Assembly (NCBI RefSeq): GCF_029542085.1
Contig: NZ_CP107036.1
Span: forward strand, 5,704,001-5,768,000
Direction of reading: 5' to 3'
DNA from: Sphingobacterium sp. ML3W
GTDB lineage: Bacteria > Bacteroidota > Bacteroidia > Sphingobacteriales > Sphingobacteriaceae
DNA length: 64,000 bases
This document shows positions 36,036-45,008 of the stretch, one piece after another. The position numbers and the translations under genes are program-made. The notes below the pieces were generated by a model that was not told where the DNA came from, did no database searches, and saw nothing but the letters and a program-made list of their open reading frames with translations. The first letter of the stretch is position 1. The number at the start of each line of letters is the position of its first letter.

Positions 36036-36260
36036 TTATTTTTTAGTAGCAGCAGAATCAACTTTAGTAGCAGCAGAATCAACTTTTTGAGCAGCTGAAT
36101 CAACTTTATTAGCAGCTGAATCCAAAGTGTTAGCAGCAGAATCAACTAAAGCAGATGCTGAATCAGTAGCACCTTCAGCTTTTTTCTCTGTGTTGTTACA
36201 AGATGCGAAAGCTACAGTTAAAGCTAAACCTAAGAAACCGAATTTTAATGCGTTTTTCAT
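36036..36260 (-). CDS. Small heptad-repeat lipoprotein 2
   Basis: 74 residues, about 80% identical to its neighbour: same signal peptide, lipobox AFASC with Cys21, and the same VDSAAxK heptads ending TKK. The linker after the Cys differs (NNTEKKAEGA). Each copy has its own promoter-like block and terminator, so they form independent transcripts from a tandem duplication. The function is unknown; abundance as an envelope lipoprotein is likely given the strong terminators. Confidence 0.75.
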   Translation of the reverse strand: MKNALKFGFLGLALTVAFASCNNTEKKAEGATDSASALVDSAANTLDSAANKVDSAAQKVDSAATKVDSAATKK

Positions 36261-36603
36261 TTTCTAATTTTCTAATTTAAATTGAAATATTTTCTTTTTC
36301 ATCTCTTAATACACGGAACCCCAAAAGGTAACCCAAAAAAAATATATTTTTTTTAATTATGTATAATGTGTTTTAAATCAGCTGTTTATTTTGTTTGCTT
36401 GCTGCCGTTGTATTGAGCGAGATAGTTCATTTAATAGAAGAAATTAAAAAATAGGTGCAAACGATTTGATAGATAAAACTGTTTAGATAGCTATAGTACG
36501 GGGGAAACAGGCTTGAATAGATTGGCGTATCGGGGGTACACAAACAATTTTCAAATATTTTTATTATTTTAAGAGGAAACCCTGTAAAAAAGAAATTGCG
36601 ATT
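36261..36603. other. Intergenic region without a recognised gene
   Basis: The 343 bases between lipoprotein 2 and the acyl-CoA dehydrogenase gene hold the TACCTTTT block for lipoprotein 2 at 36323-36330 and A/T-rich sequence. No ORF, RNA gene or repeat is seen in the remainder. Confidence 0.5.
36323..36330 (-). promoter_or_regulatory. Candidate -7 box of lipoprotein gene 2
   Basis: Minus-strand TACCTTTT in gggttaccttttggg, matching the equivalent position upstream of lipoprotein 1, including a nearby cgtattaag/cgtgtattaag block. Confidence 0.45.
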
Positions 36604-37953
36604 ATGTTTGATAAAGTTAAGAATATAATGGATTTGGCAAAATCAATTGACTTTGGCAAATTGGAGGAAATCTCGAAAAAAGTGGACCTAGGTGCTGTCA
36701 TGGACGCGGTCTCAAAAATGGATGATAAACAGCTTCATGGTTTAATGAAAATGCTAAACCCAGGGAAAGAAAAAAAGGAATTACCGCCTATCAATGGGGA
36801 TTTCTATGATATGGATAGCAAATTGAATGGATCAGATCGCGAACTCCAGTTGAAGGTGCGTGAGTTTATGGAGGTCGAAGTGAAGCCTATCGTCAATAAA
36901 TATTGGTTAAGAGATGAATTCCCTTTTGAAATAGTACCCAAGCTAGCTGCTTTGAATATATGCGGATATACCTATGAGGGCTACGGATGTATGGGAGGAA
37001 GTTCGCTGATGGAAGGTATCATTGCTGCAGAGATTGCTCGGGTAGATGCATCCGTTGCTACTTTTTTTGGTGTACAGAGTGGTTTGGCCATGGGGTCGAT
37101 TTATATCTGTGGATCGGAGGAACAAAAACAAGAATGGTTGCCAAGGATGCAGCAGATGGAGGTAATCGGTGCTTTTGGTCTAACCGAACCGGAAGTTGGT
37201 TCCGGAGCAGCAGGCGGATTGACAACCACCTGTAAGAAGACTGATGAAGGCTGGATTTTAAATGGTCAGAAGAAATGGATTGGTAACTCCACCTTTTCTG
37301 ATATCACGATTGTGTGGGCCAGGGATCTTGACGATGGAGAAGTAAAAGGTTTTATTGTACGTAAAGATAATCCTGGATTCTCGGTTGAAAAGATTAAAGA
37401 TAAGATGGCTTTACGGATTGTGCAAAATGGATTGATTACATTAGACAACTGTATCATTCCCGAAACAGATCGTTTGCAAAACGCGAATTCTTTCAAAGAT
37501 ACAGGTAAAGTCCTTCAAATGACACGAGCAGGTGTTGCATGGATGGCTGTGGGCTGCGCGCGAGGAGCCTATGAAAATGCCTTGGATTATACACGCAAAA
37601 GAAAACAGTTCGGCAAGCCTATTGCATCTTTTCAGTTGATTCAAAACCATTTGGTTGAAATGCTATCCAATCTAACGGCTATGCAAACGCTAGTTTTTCG
37701 ATTATCTGAACTACAGGATGCTGGACAACTACGGGATGAACATGCTTCACTGGCAAAAGTGTTTTGTTCTTTACGGACAAGAGATATTGTGTCCAAGGCG
37801 AGGGAAGTCATGGGGGGGAATGGCATCTTGCTAGAGTATAATGTCGCCAGATTCCTTGCAGATGCTGAGGCGATTTATTCTTATGAAGGCACCAAGGAAA
37901 TCAATTCGTTGATCGTTGGAAGAAGTATTACAGGATTTAGTGCCTTTGTCTAA
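36604..37953 (+). CDS. Acyl-CoA dehydrogenase, glutaryl-CoA dehydrogenase-like
   Basis: 449 residues. About 60 N-terminal residues (helical, DLAKSIDFGKLEEISKKVDLG) precede the usual fold. FAD and substrate motifs are GAFGLTEPEVGSG, WILNGQKKWIGN and the C-terminal VMGGNGIL. The catalytic Glu, about 428 in YSYEGTKEI followed by LIVGRSITG, sits where glutaryl-CoA dehydrogenases have it. It oxidises an acyl-CoA with transfer to ETF. The substrate is not determined and no other degradation gene is adjacent. Confidence 0.9.
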   Translation: MFDKVKNIMDLAKSIDFGKLEEISKKVDLGAVMDAVSKMDDKQLHGLMKMLNPGKEKKELPPINGDFYDMDSKLNGSDRELQLKVREFMEVEVKPIVNKYWLRDEFPFEIVPKLAALNICGYTYEGYGCMGGSSLMEGIIAAEIARVDASVATFFGVQSGLAMGSIYICGSEEQKQEWLPRMQQMEVIGAFGLTEPEVGSGAAGGLTTTCKKTDEGWILNGQKKWIGNSTFSDITIVWARDLDDGEVKGFIVRKDNPGFSVEKIKDKMALRIVQNGLITLDNCIIPETDRLQNANSFKDTGKVLQMTRAGVAWMAVGCARGAYENALDYTRKRKQFGKPIASFQLIQNHLVEMLSNLTAMQTLVFRLSELQDAGQLRDEHASLAKVFCSLRTRDIVSKAREVMGGNGILLEYNVARFLADAEAIYSYEGTKEINSLIVGRSITGFSAFV

Positions 37954-37993
37954 AGCTTTTTTCCGAAATTCATTTAGTACGGACTATTGATAA

Positions 37994-38034
37994 AAAAGGA
38001 TAGGATTTTGGTATCACTAAAATCCTATCCTTTT
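37994..38034. terminator. Bidirectional terminator
   Basis: Stem aaaaggataggatttt/aaaatcctatcctttt between convergent genes. Confidence 0.87.
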
Positions 38035-38039
38035 GTGTT

Positions 38040-38822
38040 TTACTTGCGCTGAAATCTCATCATGGCAATATCGCCCATGATAAAAGTGAGTGTATTCCCA
38101 TTGACATCATAGCTGTTCACTTTTTCTAATGTGGAAAAGAACGTTGCTTCACCATTGCCTTCACAAGCCATTTTCGTAGACATGATAGGGCCGAAGCTAA
38201 TTTGTTGATCGTTTGTCTTAAATGTAGCATTGTAATTGTTGCAACTGCTATTACCATTCACTTTTCCATCCTGTATGTTGAATGTTATCGTTGGTTTGCG
38301 GTTGGGATACAGACCTTCAAAAGCAATACGTGGTCCAGAGATGTAATCGAGCTCCCAAGTTCCGCTTAAATTTTGCTTTTCCTCCATTAACTTAAATTTT
38401 GCCAAAGGAGCCATCTTTGCTTTATTTAAACTTAGAATACCATTATTTAGGCTGTAGTTGTCTGCTGTGATTAATGCCTTAGATAATGCTTGCTCAATCG
38501 ACATGTCAGGGCAAGCCATCATCGTTGACATCCCTTGCGCAAACTTAATTTTTCCATTGGTTGAAAAAATAAGTTCGCCACCTATTCCGTTGCAACCCCC
38601 ATTGGCGCTATAACTTTTTTCTTCCAGTTTGAGAAAAGGAACCCGACCGTTGACCTGTCCGGAGACAGCCTTTCCACCGATTTCAATTAATTGCCATTTT
38701 TTTCCAACAATGGTAGCGGATGCATTATCCGAATCCCGTTTGCCTGAATTATTTTTTAGTGCTGAACAGCTCGCCAAAGCAAGGGCAGCCATCATCAATA
38801 CCACAATGTTTCTAAATCTCAT
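38040..38822 (-). CDS. Lipoprotein with two META domains (HslJ-like)
   Basis: 260 residues with a lipobox (LALASC, Cys19). Two META-type beta domains follow, about 36-145 and 150-258, each with the NGG/SSCN..N turn and a MACxxxx.E segment (STMMACPDMSIEQ; STKMACEGNGEAT), as in HslJ. HslJ-like proteins are linked to heat and novobiocin tolerance; a biochemical role is not established. Single gene. Confidence 0.85.
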   Translation of the reverse strand: MRFRNIVVLMMAALALASCSALKNNSGKRDSDNASATIVGKKWQLIEIGGKAVSGQVNGRVPFLKLEEKSYSANGGCNGIGGELIFSTNGKIKFAQGMSTMMACPDMSIEQALSKALITADNYSLNNGILSLNKAKMAPLAKFKLMEEKQNLSGTWELDYISGPRIAFEGLYPNRKPTITFNIQDGKVNGNSSCNNYNATFKTNDQQISFGPIMSTKMACEGNGEATFFSTLEKVNSYDVNGNTLTFIMGDIAMMRFQRK

Positions 38823-38892
38823 CTTTTAAATTTTTATATAAAACATCATTTCTAACGTTTGGTTTTACAAAGTGCTACAAAAGGCTATTAAC

Positions 38893-38924
38893 AAAAGAAG
38901 GCTTCCCATTGGGAAGCCTTCTTT
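38893..38924 (-). terminator. Rho-independent terminator of the pyrG-yidC unit
   Basis: Stem aaagaaggcttccc/gggaagccttcttt after yidC. Confidence 0.85.
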
Positions 38925-38943
38925 ATCAGTTATATAAATAATA

Positions 38944-40767
38944 CTATTTATTTTTGTTTTGTTGAGCTTGTTGTTGAGCACGCATCATTTCTTCCATTTT
39001 AGACTGGAAGCTTGATTTTTTCTCAACTTTTGGATTCTTTTTATTTTCTTCCAGTTTAGCTAAGATTTTATCATCATTTACCATCGTACGAATAACTAAT
39101 TGCGTCAAAAATGTAAACAATGCACTTAGGAAGTAGTAATAGTTCAGACCAGCAGGGAAGCTGTTTAGGACAAAGAAGAAAATCAAAGGCATAATATAAC
39201 CCATGTATTTCATTTGACCAGTTGCGCCCGAAGTCGCATTGTTATACCAAGTGGTCAACAACGTTGTTAGCGTCATCAATATACACATCAAAGAGATGTG
39301 GTTGAATGATCCAAAAATAGGTGCAAATGTAAACAAGGTATCATAGGTAGACATATCCTTCATAAACAAGAAGCTCTGTCCTCTCAATTCAAATAAATTT
39401 GGAAAGAAATAGAAGAAAGCAATTGTAAATGGCATTTGAAGTACAAGAGGTAGACAGCCTCCAAGTGGATTCACTCCGACCTGTTTATACAACTTCATCT
39501 GCTCCTGTTGCATCAACATCTGATTGTCTTCACCGACTTTCGCTTTGATCTCATCCAACTGCGGTTTTAACACCCGCATTTTAGCCATAGATACGTATGA
39601 CTTGTAAGTCATTGGCGAAAGAACCAGTTTTAACAATAATGTAAGTAACAAGATGACAATACCATAGCTCATATGGAAACCATCCAAGAAGTTAAATGCA
39701 GGCACGGTGATCCATTGATTGATCCAGCGCATAGGCCCCCAGCCCATATTGATGATGGATTGGTAATCATTGCCTTCTGCTTTCAGTACATTGTATTGGT
39801 TTGGCCCGAAAAAGAAATTCAACGAATAATTGTTGTCTTTATGGTTGTCAAAAGCCAATTCAGCATTGGTGTTGTAAAATTTCACCACATCACCTTCCGT
39901 TGCATGCTTTACATCGATTTTCGCATTAACGAATCCATTTTTAGCATTTAGGATATTTGAAAAATAATGTTGTTTGAAAGCAATCCATTGCACTTTCTTT
40001 TCCAGTGCTTCATCATCGTCCTTCGATTCAGATAAATGGTCTACTTTATTATCTTCTTGGTAATAAAGGGTAGATTTTTGTCTTTCAGATTCAATATTCT
40101 GCTCTTTTTGTCTTAGAACAGTATTCCAGTTCAATGTCAATGTTTTTTGACTCTGTGGGATCAGGTTTTGAATACCTTTTGTATTAACATCTAGAGCTAC
40201 GTTGTAACCTTTTCCAGCGATAGAATATACATATTCAATATATTGATCGGCACTGTAATTCAATTTTAATTTTACCGATTGTTTACCTTCACCCGAAACT
40301 TGGATATCAGAAGATTCTGTGTTAAAGAATAAATCGTTGGTGGAGATGTTTTGTCCCGCAGCATTGAATTGGAAACCAAACTTATTATCCTCACCTTCGA
40401 AAAGCATCAAAGGTTTTCCATTGAAATTCTTTTCACCTTTTAATTCGACCGATTTCACTTTACCACCTTTTGTGCTGATTTTGGCAATGATAGCATCATT
40501 TTCAAGGGTAATGATTTTTTCAGTTCCAAATTTTGACGCACCAAAGGGTTTTTTCAGTTCAGCTGAATCTGCAATCACTGCTGTTTGCGCTGTTTTAGCT
40601 TTCGCGATAGAGTCACTTGTTACAGGCAGTCCTTTTGCTGTCTGAGCTTTCGCCTCTTGTCGCGCTTGTTCTTGTTTGATTTCTGATTCTGAAGGCTTCA
40701 TCAGGTAAAATGAACCAGTGATGATGGCAAACATCAGGACCAAACCAATTAGGGTATTTCTATCCAT
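38944..40767 (-). CDS. yidC: Membrane protein insertase YidC
   Basis: 607 residues. The N-terminal helix (LIGLVLMFAIITGSFYLM) is followed by a large periplasmic beta-supersandwich, about 50-340, and the conserved five-helix core: SYGIVILLLTLLLKLVLSPMTYKS, PLGGCLPLVLQMPFTIAFFYFF and the late GLNYYYFLSALFTF segment. A basic C-terminal tail (KKNPKVEKKSSFQSK) may contact ribosomes. It inserts inner-membrane proteins with or after the Sec translocon. It follows pyrG by 39 bases. Confidence 0.97.
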   Translation of the reverse strand: MDRNTLIGLVLMFAIITGSFYLMKPSESEIKQEQARQEAKAQTAKGLPVTSDSIAKAKTAQTAVIADSAELKKPFGASKFGTEKIITLENDAIIAKISTKGGKVKSVELKGEKNFNGKPLMLFEGEDNKFGFQFNAAGQNISTNDLFFNTESSDIQVSGEGKQSVKLKLNYSADQYIEYVYSIAGKGYNVALDVNTKGIQNLIPQSQKTLTLNWNTVLRQKEQNIESERQKSTLYYQEDNKVDHLSESKDDDEALEKKVQWIAFKQHYFSNILNAKNGFVNAKIDVKHATEGDVVKFYNTNAELAFDNHKDNNYSLNFFFGPNQYNVLKAEGNDYQSIINMGWGPMRWINQWITVPAFNFLDGFHMSYGIVILLLTLLLKLVLSPMTYKSYVSMAKMRVLKPQLDEIKAKVGEDNQMLMQQEQMKLYKQVGVNPLGGCLPLVLQMPFTIAFFYFFPNLFELRGQSFLFMKDMSTYDTLFTFAPIFGSFNHISLMCILMTLTTLLTTWYNNATSGATGQMKYMGYIMPLIFFFVLNSFPAGLNYYYFLSALFTFLTQLVIRTMVNDDKILAKLEENKKNPKVEKKSSFQSKMEEMMRAQQQAQQNKNK

Positions 40768-40806
40768 CTTTAATAACTAAACTTAATTAATTTTATCCTT
40801 CTAATA

Positions 40807-42417
40807 CTACTTTGATTTCTTGTTGGCCAAAGCAGCGGCTACAAAGCTAACAAAAAGTGGGTGAGGATTTGCAACAGTTGACTTTAATTCTGGATGAAAT
40901 TGTCCCGCAACGAAAAAAGGATGGTTTTTCAATTCGACAATTTCAACTAATCCCGTCTCCGGGTTGAATCCCGAAGCGATCATTCCTGCTGCTTCATATT
41001 GTTTTAAATAGTCATTGTTAAATTCATAACGGTGACGGTGTCTTTCGGAAATTTTTGTTTTTCCATAAATCGCAAAAGCTTTTGTTCCTTTTTTAATTTC
41101 ACAATCGTAAGCACCTAAACGCATGGTACCACCCATATTAGTGATATTTTTTTGCTCCTCCATCAGATTGATGACCGGGTTGCTGGTATTCGCATCCATT
41201 TCGAAACTATTGGCATCTTTCAATCCCAATACATTTCTTCCGAATTCAATGACGGAGCACTGCATACCCAAACAGATACCAAAGAAAGGAATATTGTTTT
41301 CGCGCACATATTTGATTGCATTTAATTTTCCCTCCAGACCACGTTCGCCGAATCCAGGGGCAACCAACACGCCATCCATGCCTTTTAGCTTTTCAGCAAC
41401 ATTTTCTTTTGTAACACTTTCAGCAGCAATATAGCTTACCTTTACTTTGCATTCGTTTGTTGCACCAGCATGTATAAAGCCTTCAGTAATGGATTTATAT
41501 GCATCTGGAAGTTCAACATATTTTCCGACCAAAGCGATGCAAACCTCATTTGTTGGGTTTTTGAGCTTGCCGAGGAAGTTTTTCCAGTTTTCTAGATCCG
41601 GTTCGTTTTTGTTGGAAAGTTTTAGTTTCGTTAACGCCGTTTTATCCAGGTTCTCTTTCAACATAAGTAAAGGAACATCATAGATTGTCGAGGCATCGAT
41701 AGATTCAACAACAGCATTGATGTTAACGTTACAGAACTGTGCTAATTTTTTACGGATTTCCTGTGATAATTTGTGTTCTGTACGGCATACAAGGATATCA
41801 GGCTGTACACCATATTCCAGCAATGTTTTGACAGAGTGCTGTGTAGGTTTAGTTTTAAGTTCACCAGCTGCGGCCAAATAAGGAACCAAAGTTAAGTGGA
41901 TAACCAATGAGTTATTTGCCCCCAGTTCCCAACGCAACTGCCTTACAGCCTCAACGAATGGAAGAGATTCGATATCGCCTACAGTTCCGCCAAGTTCGGT
42001 GATAATAATATCATATTCATTCGATTCACCTAGAAGCTGCATACGGCGTTTGATCTCATCGGTGATATGTGGAATTACCTGAACTGTTTTTCCTAAATAT
42101 GCACCTTCACGCTCTTGTTGGATAACGTGTTGGTAGATACGACCGGTTGTTACATTATTCGCTTGTGAGGTAGGGACGTTCAAGAAACGCTCGTAGTGGC
42201 CCAGATCAAGGTCAGTTTCCGCTCCATCTTCAGTAACATAACATTCGCCATGCTCATACGGATTCAATGTTCCTGGGTCAATGTTAATGTAAGGATCGAA
42301 TTTTTGAATGGTCACTTTGTAGCCACGTGCCTGGAGAAGTTTAGCAAGGGAGGCTGCAATAATACCTTTCCCTAACGACGAAGTAACGCCGCCCGTAACA
42401 AAAATATATTTAGTCAT
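40807..42417 (-). CDS. pyrG: CTP synthase
   Basis: 536 residues. The synthase domain starts VTGGVTSSLGKGIIAASLAKLL and includes KFDPYINIDPGTLNP; the glutaminase domain has the nucleophile Cys in GICLGMQ and the GQFHPEL His/Glu. It makes CTP from UTP, ATP and glutamine. The first gene of the pyrG-yidC unit; a TATCTTTG box lies about 70 bases upstream. Confidence 0.98.
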   Translation of the reverse strand: MTKYIFVTGGVTSSLGKGIIAASLAKLLQARGYKVTIQKFDPYINIDPGTLNPYEHGECYVTEDGAETDLDLGHYERFLNVPTSQANNVTTGRIYQHVIQQEREGAYLGKTVQVIPHITDEIKRRMQLLGESNEYDIIITELGGTVGDIESLPFVEAVRQLRWELGANNSLVIHLTLVPYLAAAGELKTKPTQHSVKTLLEYGVQPDILVCRTEHKLSQEIRKKLAQFCNVNINAVVESIDASTIYDVPLLMLKENLDKTALTKLKLSNKNEPDLENWKNFLGKLKNPTNEVCIALVGKYVELPDAYKSITEGFIHAGATNECKVKVSYIAAESVTKENVAEKLKGMDGVLVAPGFGERGLEGKLNAIKYVRENNIPFFGICLGMQCSVIEFGRNVLGLKDANSFEMDANTSNPVINLMEEQKNITNMGGTMRLGAYDCEIKKGTKAFAIYGKTKISERHRHRYEFNNDYLKQYEAAGMIASGFNPETGLVEIVELKNHPFFVAGQFHPELKSTVANPHPLFVSFVAAALANKKSK

Positions 42418-42485
42418 AACAATTAAAGGATTTTCAATTTTATGTGGTCAAAACGACCAATAATAGTTGCTCTATGTACGGGATA

Positions 42486-42493
42486 CAAAGATA
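42486..42493 (-). promoter_or_regulatory. Putative -7 box (TATCTTTG) for pyrG-yidC
   Basis: Minus-strand TATCTTTG matches TAnnTTTG, 69-76 bases before the pyrG start. Confidence 0.5.
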
Positions 42494-42541
42494 GCAAATT
42501 TTTATTCAATATTATAATTGAAGATCGACTGAATAAATAAA

Positions 42542-43627
42542 TTAAAAATAGATGTTGCCCTGATTATCGATTGTAACCTTTAAATTGGACTGCGATTTTG
42601 ACTTAATCTCAATGCGATAGAACTTATTGGCATTGGAAAAGACAAGGTGATAATGCTTGCTGATATGAATGATTTCAGGATATAATTTGCTCAATTCATC
42701 AAGAGATGTTGCATAGCGCTTATTCGCATTCCCGTAAATCTGTTGCAGGTAAAAAATATTCCAAGCTGTTTTTTCTAAGTCTAAAAATTGGTCATCTATG
42801 GAATGTTTACTATCCTGATCTACAAATTTGATATGTCCCCATCGTTCGGGATAATGCATATTGATCAGACCGATGGGCGACCATACCCAGTTTTCTTCCG
42901 CGAGTGTCTTGCCAGTATTATCCTTTCTTTTGATATAACCTTTTCCATTGACATCATAGTGCCATTGTACGCGGGAGAAATTTATCTTCCACACTTCATT
43001 TGCCTTGATTTGATTTCCTTCACCAAAGTATTTTAGACTTTTGACCGGAATCTTCATTTCGACGGTCCAAAAATTATCTTTATCGGTTGGGTTATTTATT
43101 GTTCCAGCATGGTAGACAGCACTCTGGATATCTTTGGTGTCCCAGTTTAAATTAGCTTTTCCACCGAAACGATAAGGTTTGGTCATCAGAAGGTCCATGA
43201 TGGTGTTCAGTGCATTGACTTCGATTTCAATATATTCCGGAGATTGGAGATTGGGTTTTAAAAATACCTCAAAATCATTGTCATGATAAATAATGGTGTC
43301 TTTCTGTCTGAGATAGCCATTGATATGAGGTTCTTCCAGTTTAGCAAAGAGGTAGAGGTTTTCATTGTCCCAAAGCATTTTAATACGCGTGTCAAATGAT
43401 GGGGTAGGTTTACTCGTGCCTTCGATATCTTTGAATGCGTTTGTCCATGGTGCTTTTTCCCAGGATATTTCGTCATCTTTACCGTCAATTTTAATAGGAG
43501 TTTGAGCTTTTTGGACATAGTAAGTCTCGGGCTTAGACTGTAATTGGAGAAAATCACCTACATTTCGCTGTGCAAAAGTGGTCATCGTCTGTAAAGTAAG
43601 AGCAAGTATAAAAAAAACAGTTTTCAT
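42542..43627 (-). CDS. Secreted carbohydrate-binding (CBM9-like) protein
   Basis: 361 residues from the ATG at 43627; the preceding codon is a TTG. Signal peptide to about 20 (MTTFAQ). The region from about 40 to 240 (IKIDGKDDEISWEKAPW, LWDNENLYLFAKLEEP, DNDFEVFLKPN, NFWTVEMKIPVKSL) is a family 9-like carbohydrate-binding fold used in Bacteroidota surface proteins. The C-terminal 120 residues are unassigned. It has no catalytic motif. It probably binds a glycan outside the cytoplasm. Confidence 0.82.
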   Translation of the reverse strand: MKTVFFILALTLQTMTTFAQRNVGDFLQLQSKPETYYVQKAQTPIKIDGKDDEISWEKAPWTNAFKDIEGTSKPTPSFDTRIKMLWDNENLYLFAKLEEPHINGYLRQKDTIIYHDNDFEVFLKPNLQSPEYIEIEVNALNTIMDLLMTKPYRFGGKANLNWDTKDIQSAVYHAGTINNPTDKDNFWTVEMKIPVKSLKYFGEGNQIKANEVWKINFSRVQWHYDVNGKGYIKRKDNTGKTLAEENWVWSPIGLINMHYPERWGHIKFVDQDSKHSIDDQFLDLEKTAWNIFYLQQIYGNANKRYATSLDELSKLYPEIIHISKHYHLVFSNANKFYRIEIKSKSQSNLKVTIDNQGNIYF

Positions 43628-43961
43628 CAAAATATTGTATGTCTATTAGCCGCCAAGAAATTTCTATGAGTGCAATCCTTACACTGTTTATCTAAAGTTT
43701 TAGCCTCCCGCTGATTTTTACACAGGGGAGATTGGCAGCGCTAAAAGTAAGTAAAATGTTTTAGCTAGACAAAGAGGTGTGATTCTTTTTGAGAAATGAG
43801 GTTCAATTGTCTTAATTTTATTACACGGGTTCTGATATTCCTATTCAAGTGATCGGGGAGGGAGCATATTTGTTTCAGGAAAAGCAGTGTTTGAGGGGAT
43901 AGGAAATAAAAAAAGGCTTTGAAATTCATCAAAGCCTTTTTTTATGCCGAGGTAGTCGTAA
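43628..43961. other. Intergenic region with the rplS terminator only
   Basis: Apart from the rplS terminator at 43908-43943, these 334 bases contain no ORF, RNA gene or repeat that I can support. Confidence 0.5.
43908..43943 (-). terminator. Rho-independent terminator of rplS
   Basis: Stem aaaaaaaggctttga/tcaaagccttttttt, 18 bases after the rplS stop. Confidence 0.88.
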
Positions 43962-44309
43962 TTAGATTCTTTTCGATTTAATACGAGCAGCTTTACCAGT
44001 AAGGCCACGTAAATAGAATAATTTAGCGCGACGAACTTTACCGTAGCTGTTTACTACAATTTTTTCAATGTTTGGTGAGTTTACAGGGAAAATACGTTCA
44101 ACACCTACACCGTTAGAGATTTTACGAACGGTAAAAGTAGCGTTAGCACCTTCGCTGTTTAATTGGATTACTACACCTTGGTACACCTGCACACGCTCTT
44201 TATTTCCTTCGCGAATTTTATAATGAACGCTGATGGTATCTCCGGCTTTGAAAGCGGGAATTTCATTTCTTACTACCGCTTGTTCTTCTACAAATTTTAC
44301 TAAATCCAT
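43962..44309 (-). CDS. rplS: 50S ribosomal protein L19
   Basis: 115 residues with the L19 patterns FKAGDTISVHYKIREGNKERVQVYQGVVI, NGVGVERIFPVNSP and the C-terminal RAKLFYLRGLTGKAARI. It lies at the 30S-50S interface. The gene is alone here, with its own terminator and a TAnnTTTG box about 120 bases upstream. Confidence 0.98.
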   Translation of the reverse strand: MDLVKFVEEQAVVRNEIPAFKAGDTISVHYKIREGNKERVQVYQGVVIQLNSEGANATFTVRKISNGVGVERIFPVNSPNIEKIVVNSYGKVRRAKLFYLRGLTGKAARIKSKRI

Positions 44310-44429
44310 GATTTCGAGTAATTATTAACGATTTATATCCTGTAAAAATCGGAATGCAATATTACGACTTATTTTTTGAATATGAAAATACTTTTTGAAA
44401 AAACTATCGACCGACAGTCAAATCGGATG

Positions 44430-44437
44430 CAAAGATA
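44430..44437 (-). promoter_or_regulatory. Putative -7 box (TATCTTTG) for rplS
   Basis: Minus-strand TATCTTTG matches TAnnTTTG and implies a 5' leader of about 110 bases for rplS, long enough to hold a regulatory structure. Confidence 0.5.
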
Positions 44438-44591
44438 TGAAAATGAAATGGATAATCTAAAGTTATTTTAAATATTCCTATATAATACCAATCGACCGCG
44501 TTTTTGACCTCGATAATGGGGGGTTAAAATGTAACTGATAAAAATATTGTGCAATTAATCAGTGGTTTAGTGTGAAAAATGAGTTTAGGTC

Positions 44592-44622
44592 TTGACAAAT
44601 TGAAAAATTGATTCGATATTTG
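44592..44622 (+). promoter_or_regulatory. Promoter of tRNA-Pro
   Basis: TTG at 44592-44594 and gatatttg at 44615-44622 (one mismatch to TAnnTTTG) are 20 bases apart and 29 bases before the tRNA. Confidence 0.55.
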
Positions 44623-44651
44623 TGCCACACAAAACAAAGGTGATACCTTTT

Positions 44652-44725
44652 CGGGGTGTAGCGTAGCCCGGTATCGCGCCACATTTGGGATGTGGAGGTC
44701 GTAGGTTCGAATCCTGCCACCCCGA
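44652..44725 (+). tRNA. tRNA-Pro (anticodon TGG)
   Basis: 74 bases. The acceptor stem cggggtg/caccccg pairs fully, the anticodon stem is ccaca/tgtgg with loop TTTGGGA (anticodon TGG), and the T arm is gtagg-TTCGAAT-cctgc. The discriminator base is A; the terminal CCA is not encoded. A terminator follows. Confidence 0.97.
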
Positions 44726-44728
44726 CTA

Positions 44729-44759
44729 AAAAGCTCTAACGAAAGTTAGGGCTTTTTTT
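44729..44759 (+). terminator. Rho-independent terminator of tRNA-Pro
   Basis: Stem aagctctaac/gttagggctt with a GAAA loop and seven T residues. Confidence 0.88.
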
Positions 44760-44766
44760 GTTTCCA

Positions 44767-44791
44767 GGCAGGATGAGAGCCTGTGACCTCC
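44767..44791 (-). repeat. Inverted 25-nt remnant of a tRNA T-arm region
   Basis: On the minus strand these 25 bases match tRNA-Pro 44694-44718 (variable loop, T arm) at 20 positions by eye: ggcaggat, cct and gacctcc are identical in order. It lies 41 bases downstream of the tRNA in the opposite direction. No other tRNA parts follow. Confidence 0.55.
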
Positions 44792-45008
44792 TTCTTCCTA
44801 TTTCTCTTCTTGGCTCCATTATTGTATCAATTCTTTGCCGATAGCGAGCAAAGGAGTCGGGTATCGTGGAAACGAGATGGATTTTTTCCTGGTAATTTAC
44901 CTAATGTGGCCGGAATTTTTTAGTTTTGGCTATCTAATTAGTGAAAGATTAAACTATTGTCTCCTCGGCAAAGGAAAGGTTGGAAAAACTCAGAAATACG
45001 AACAAACA

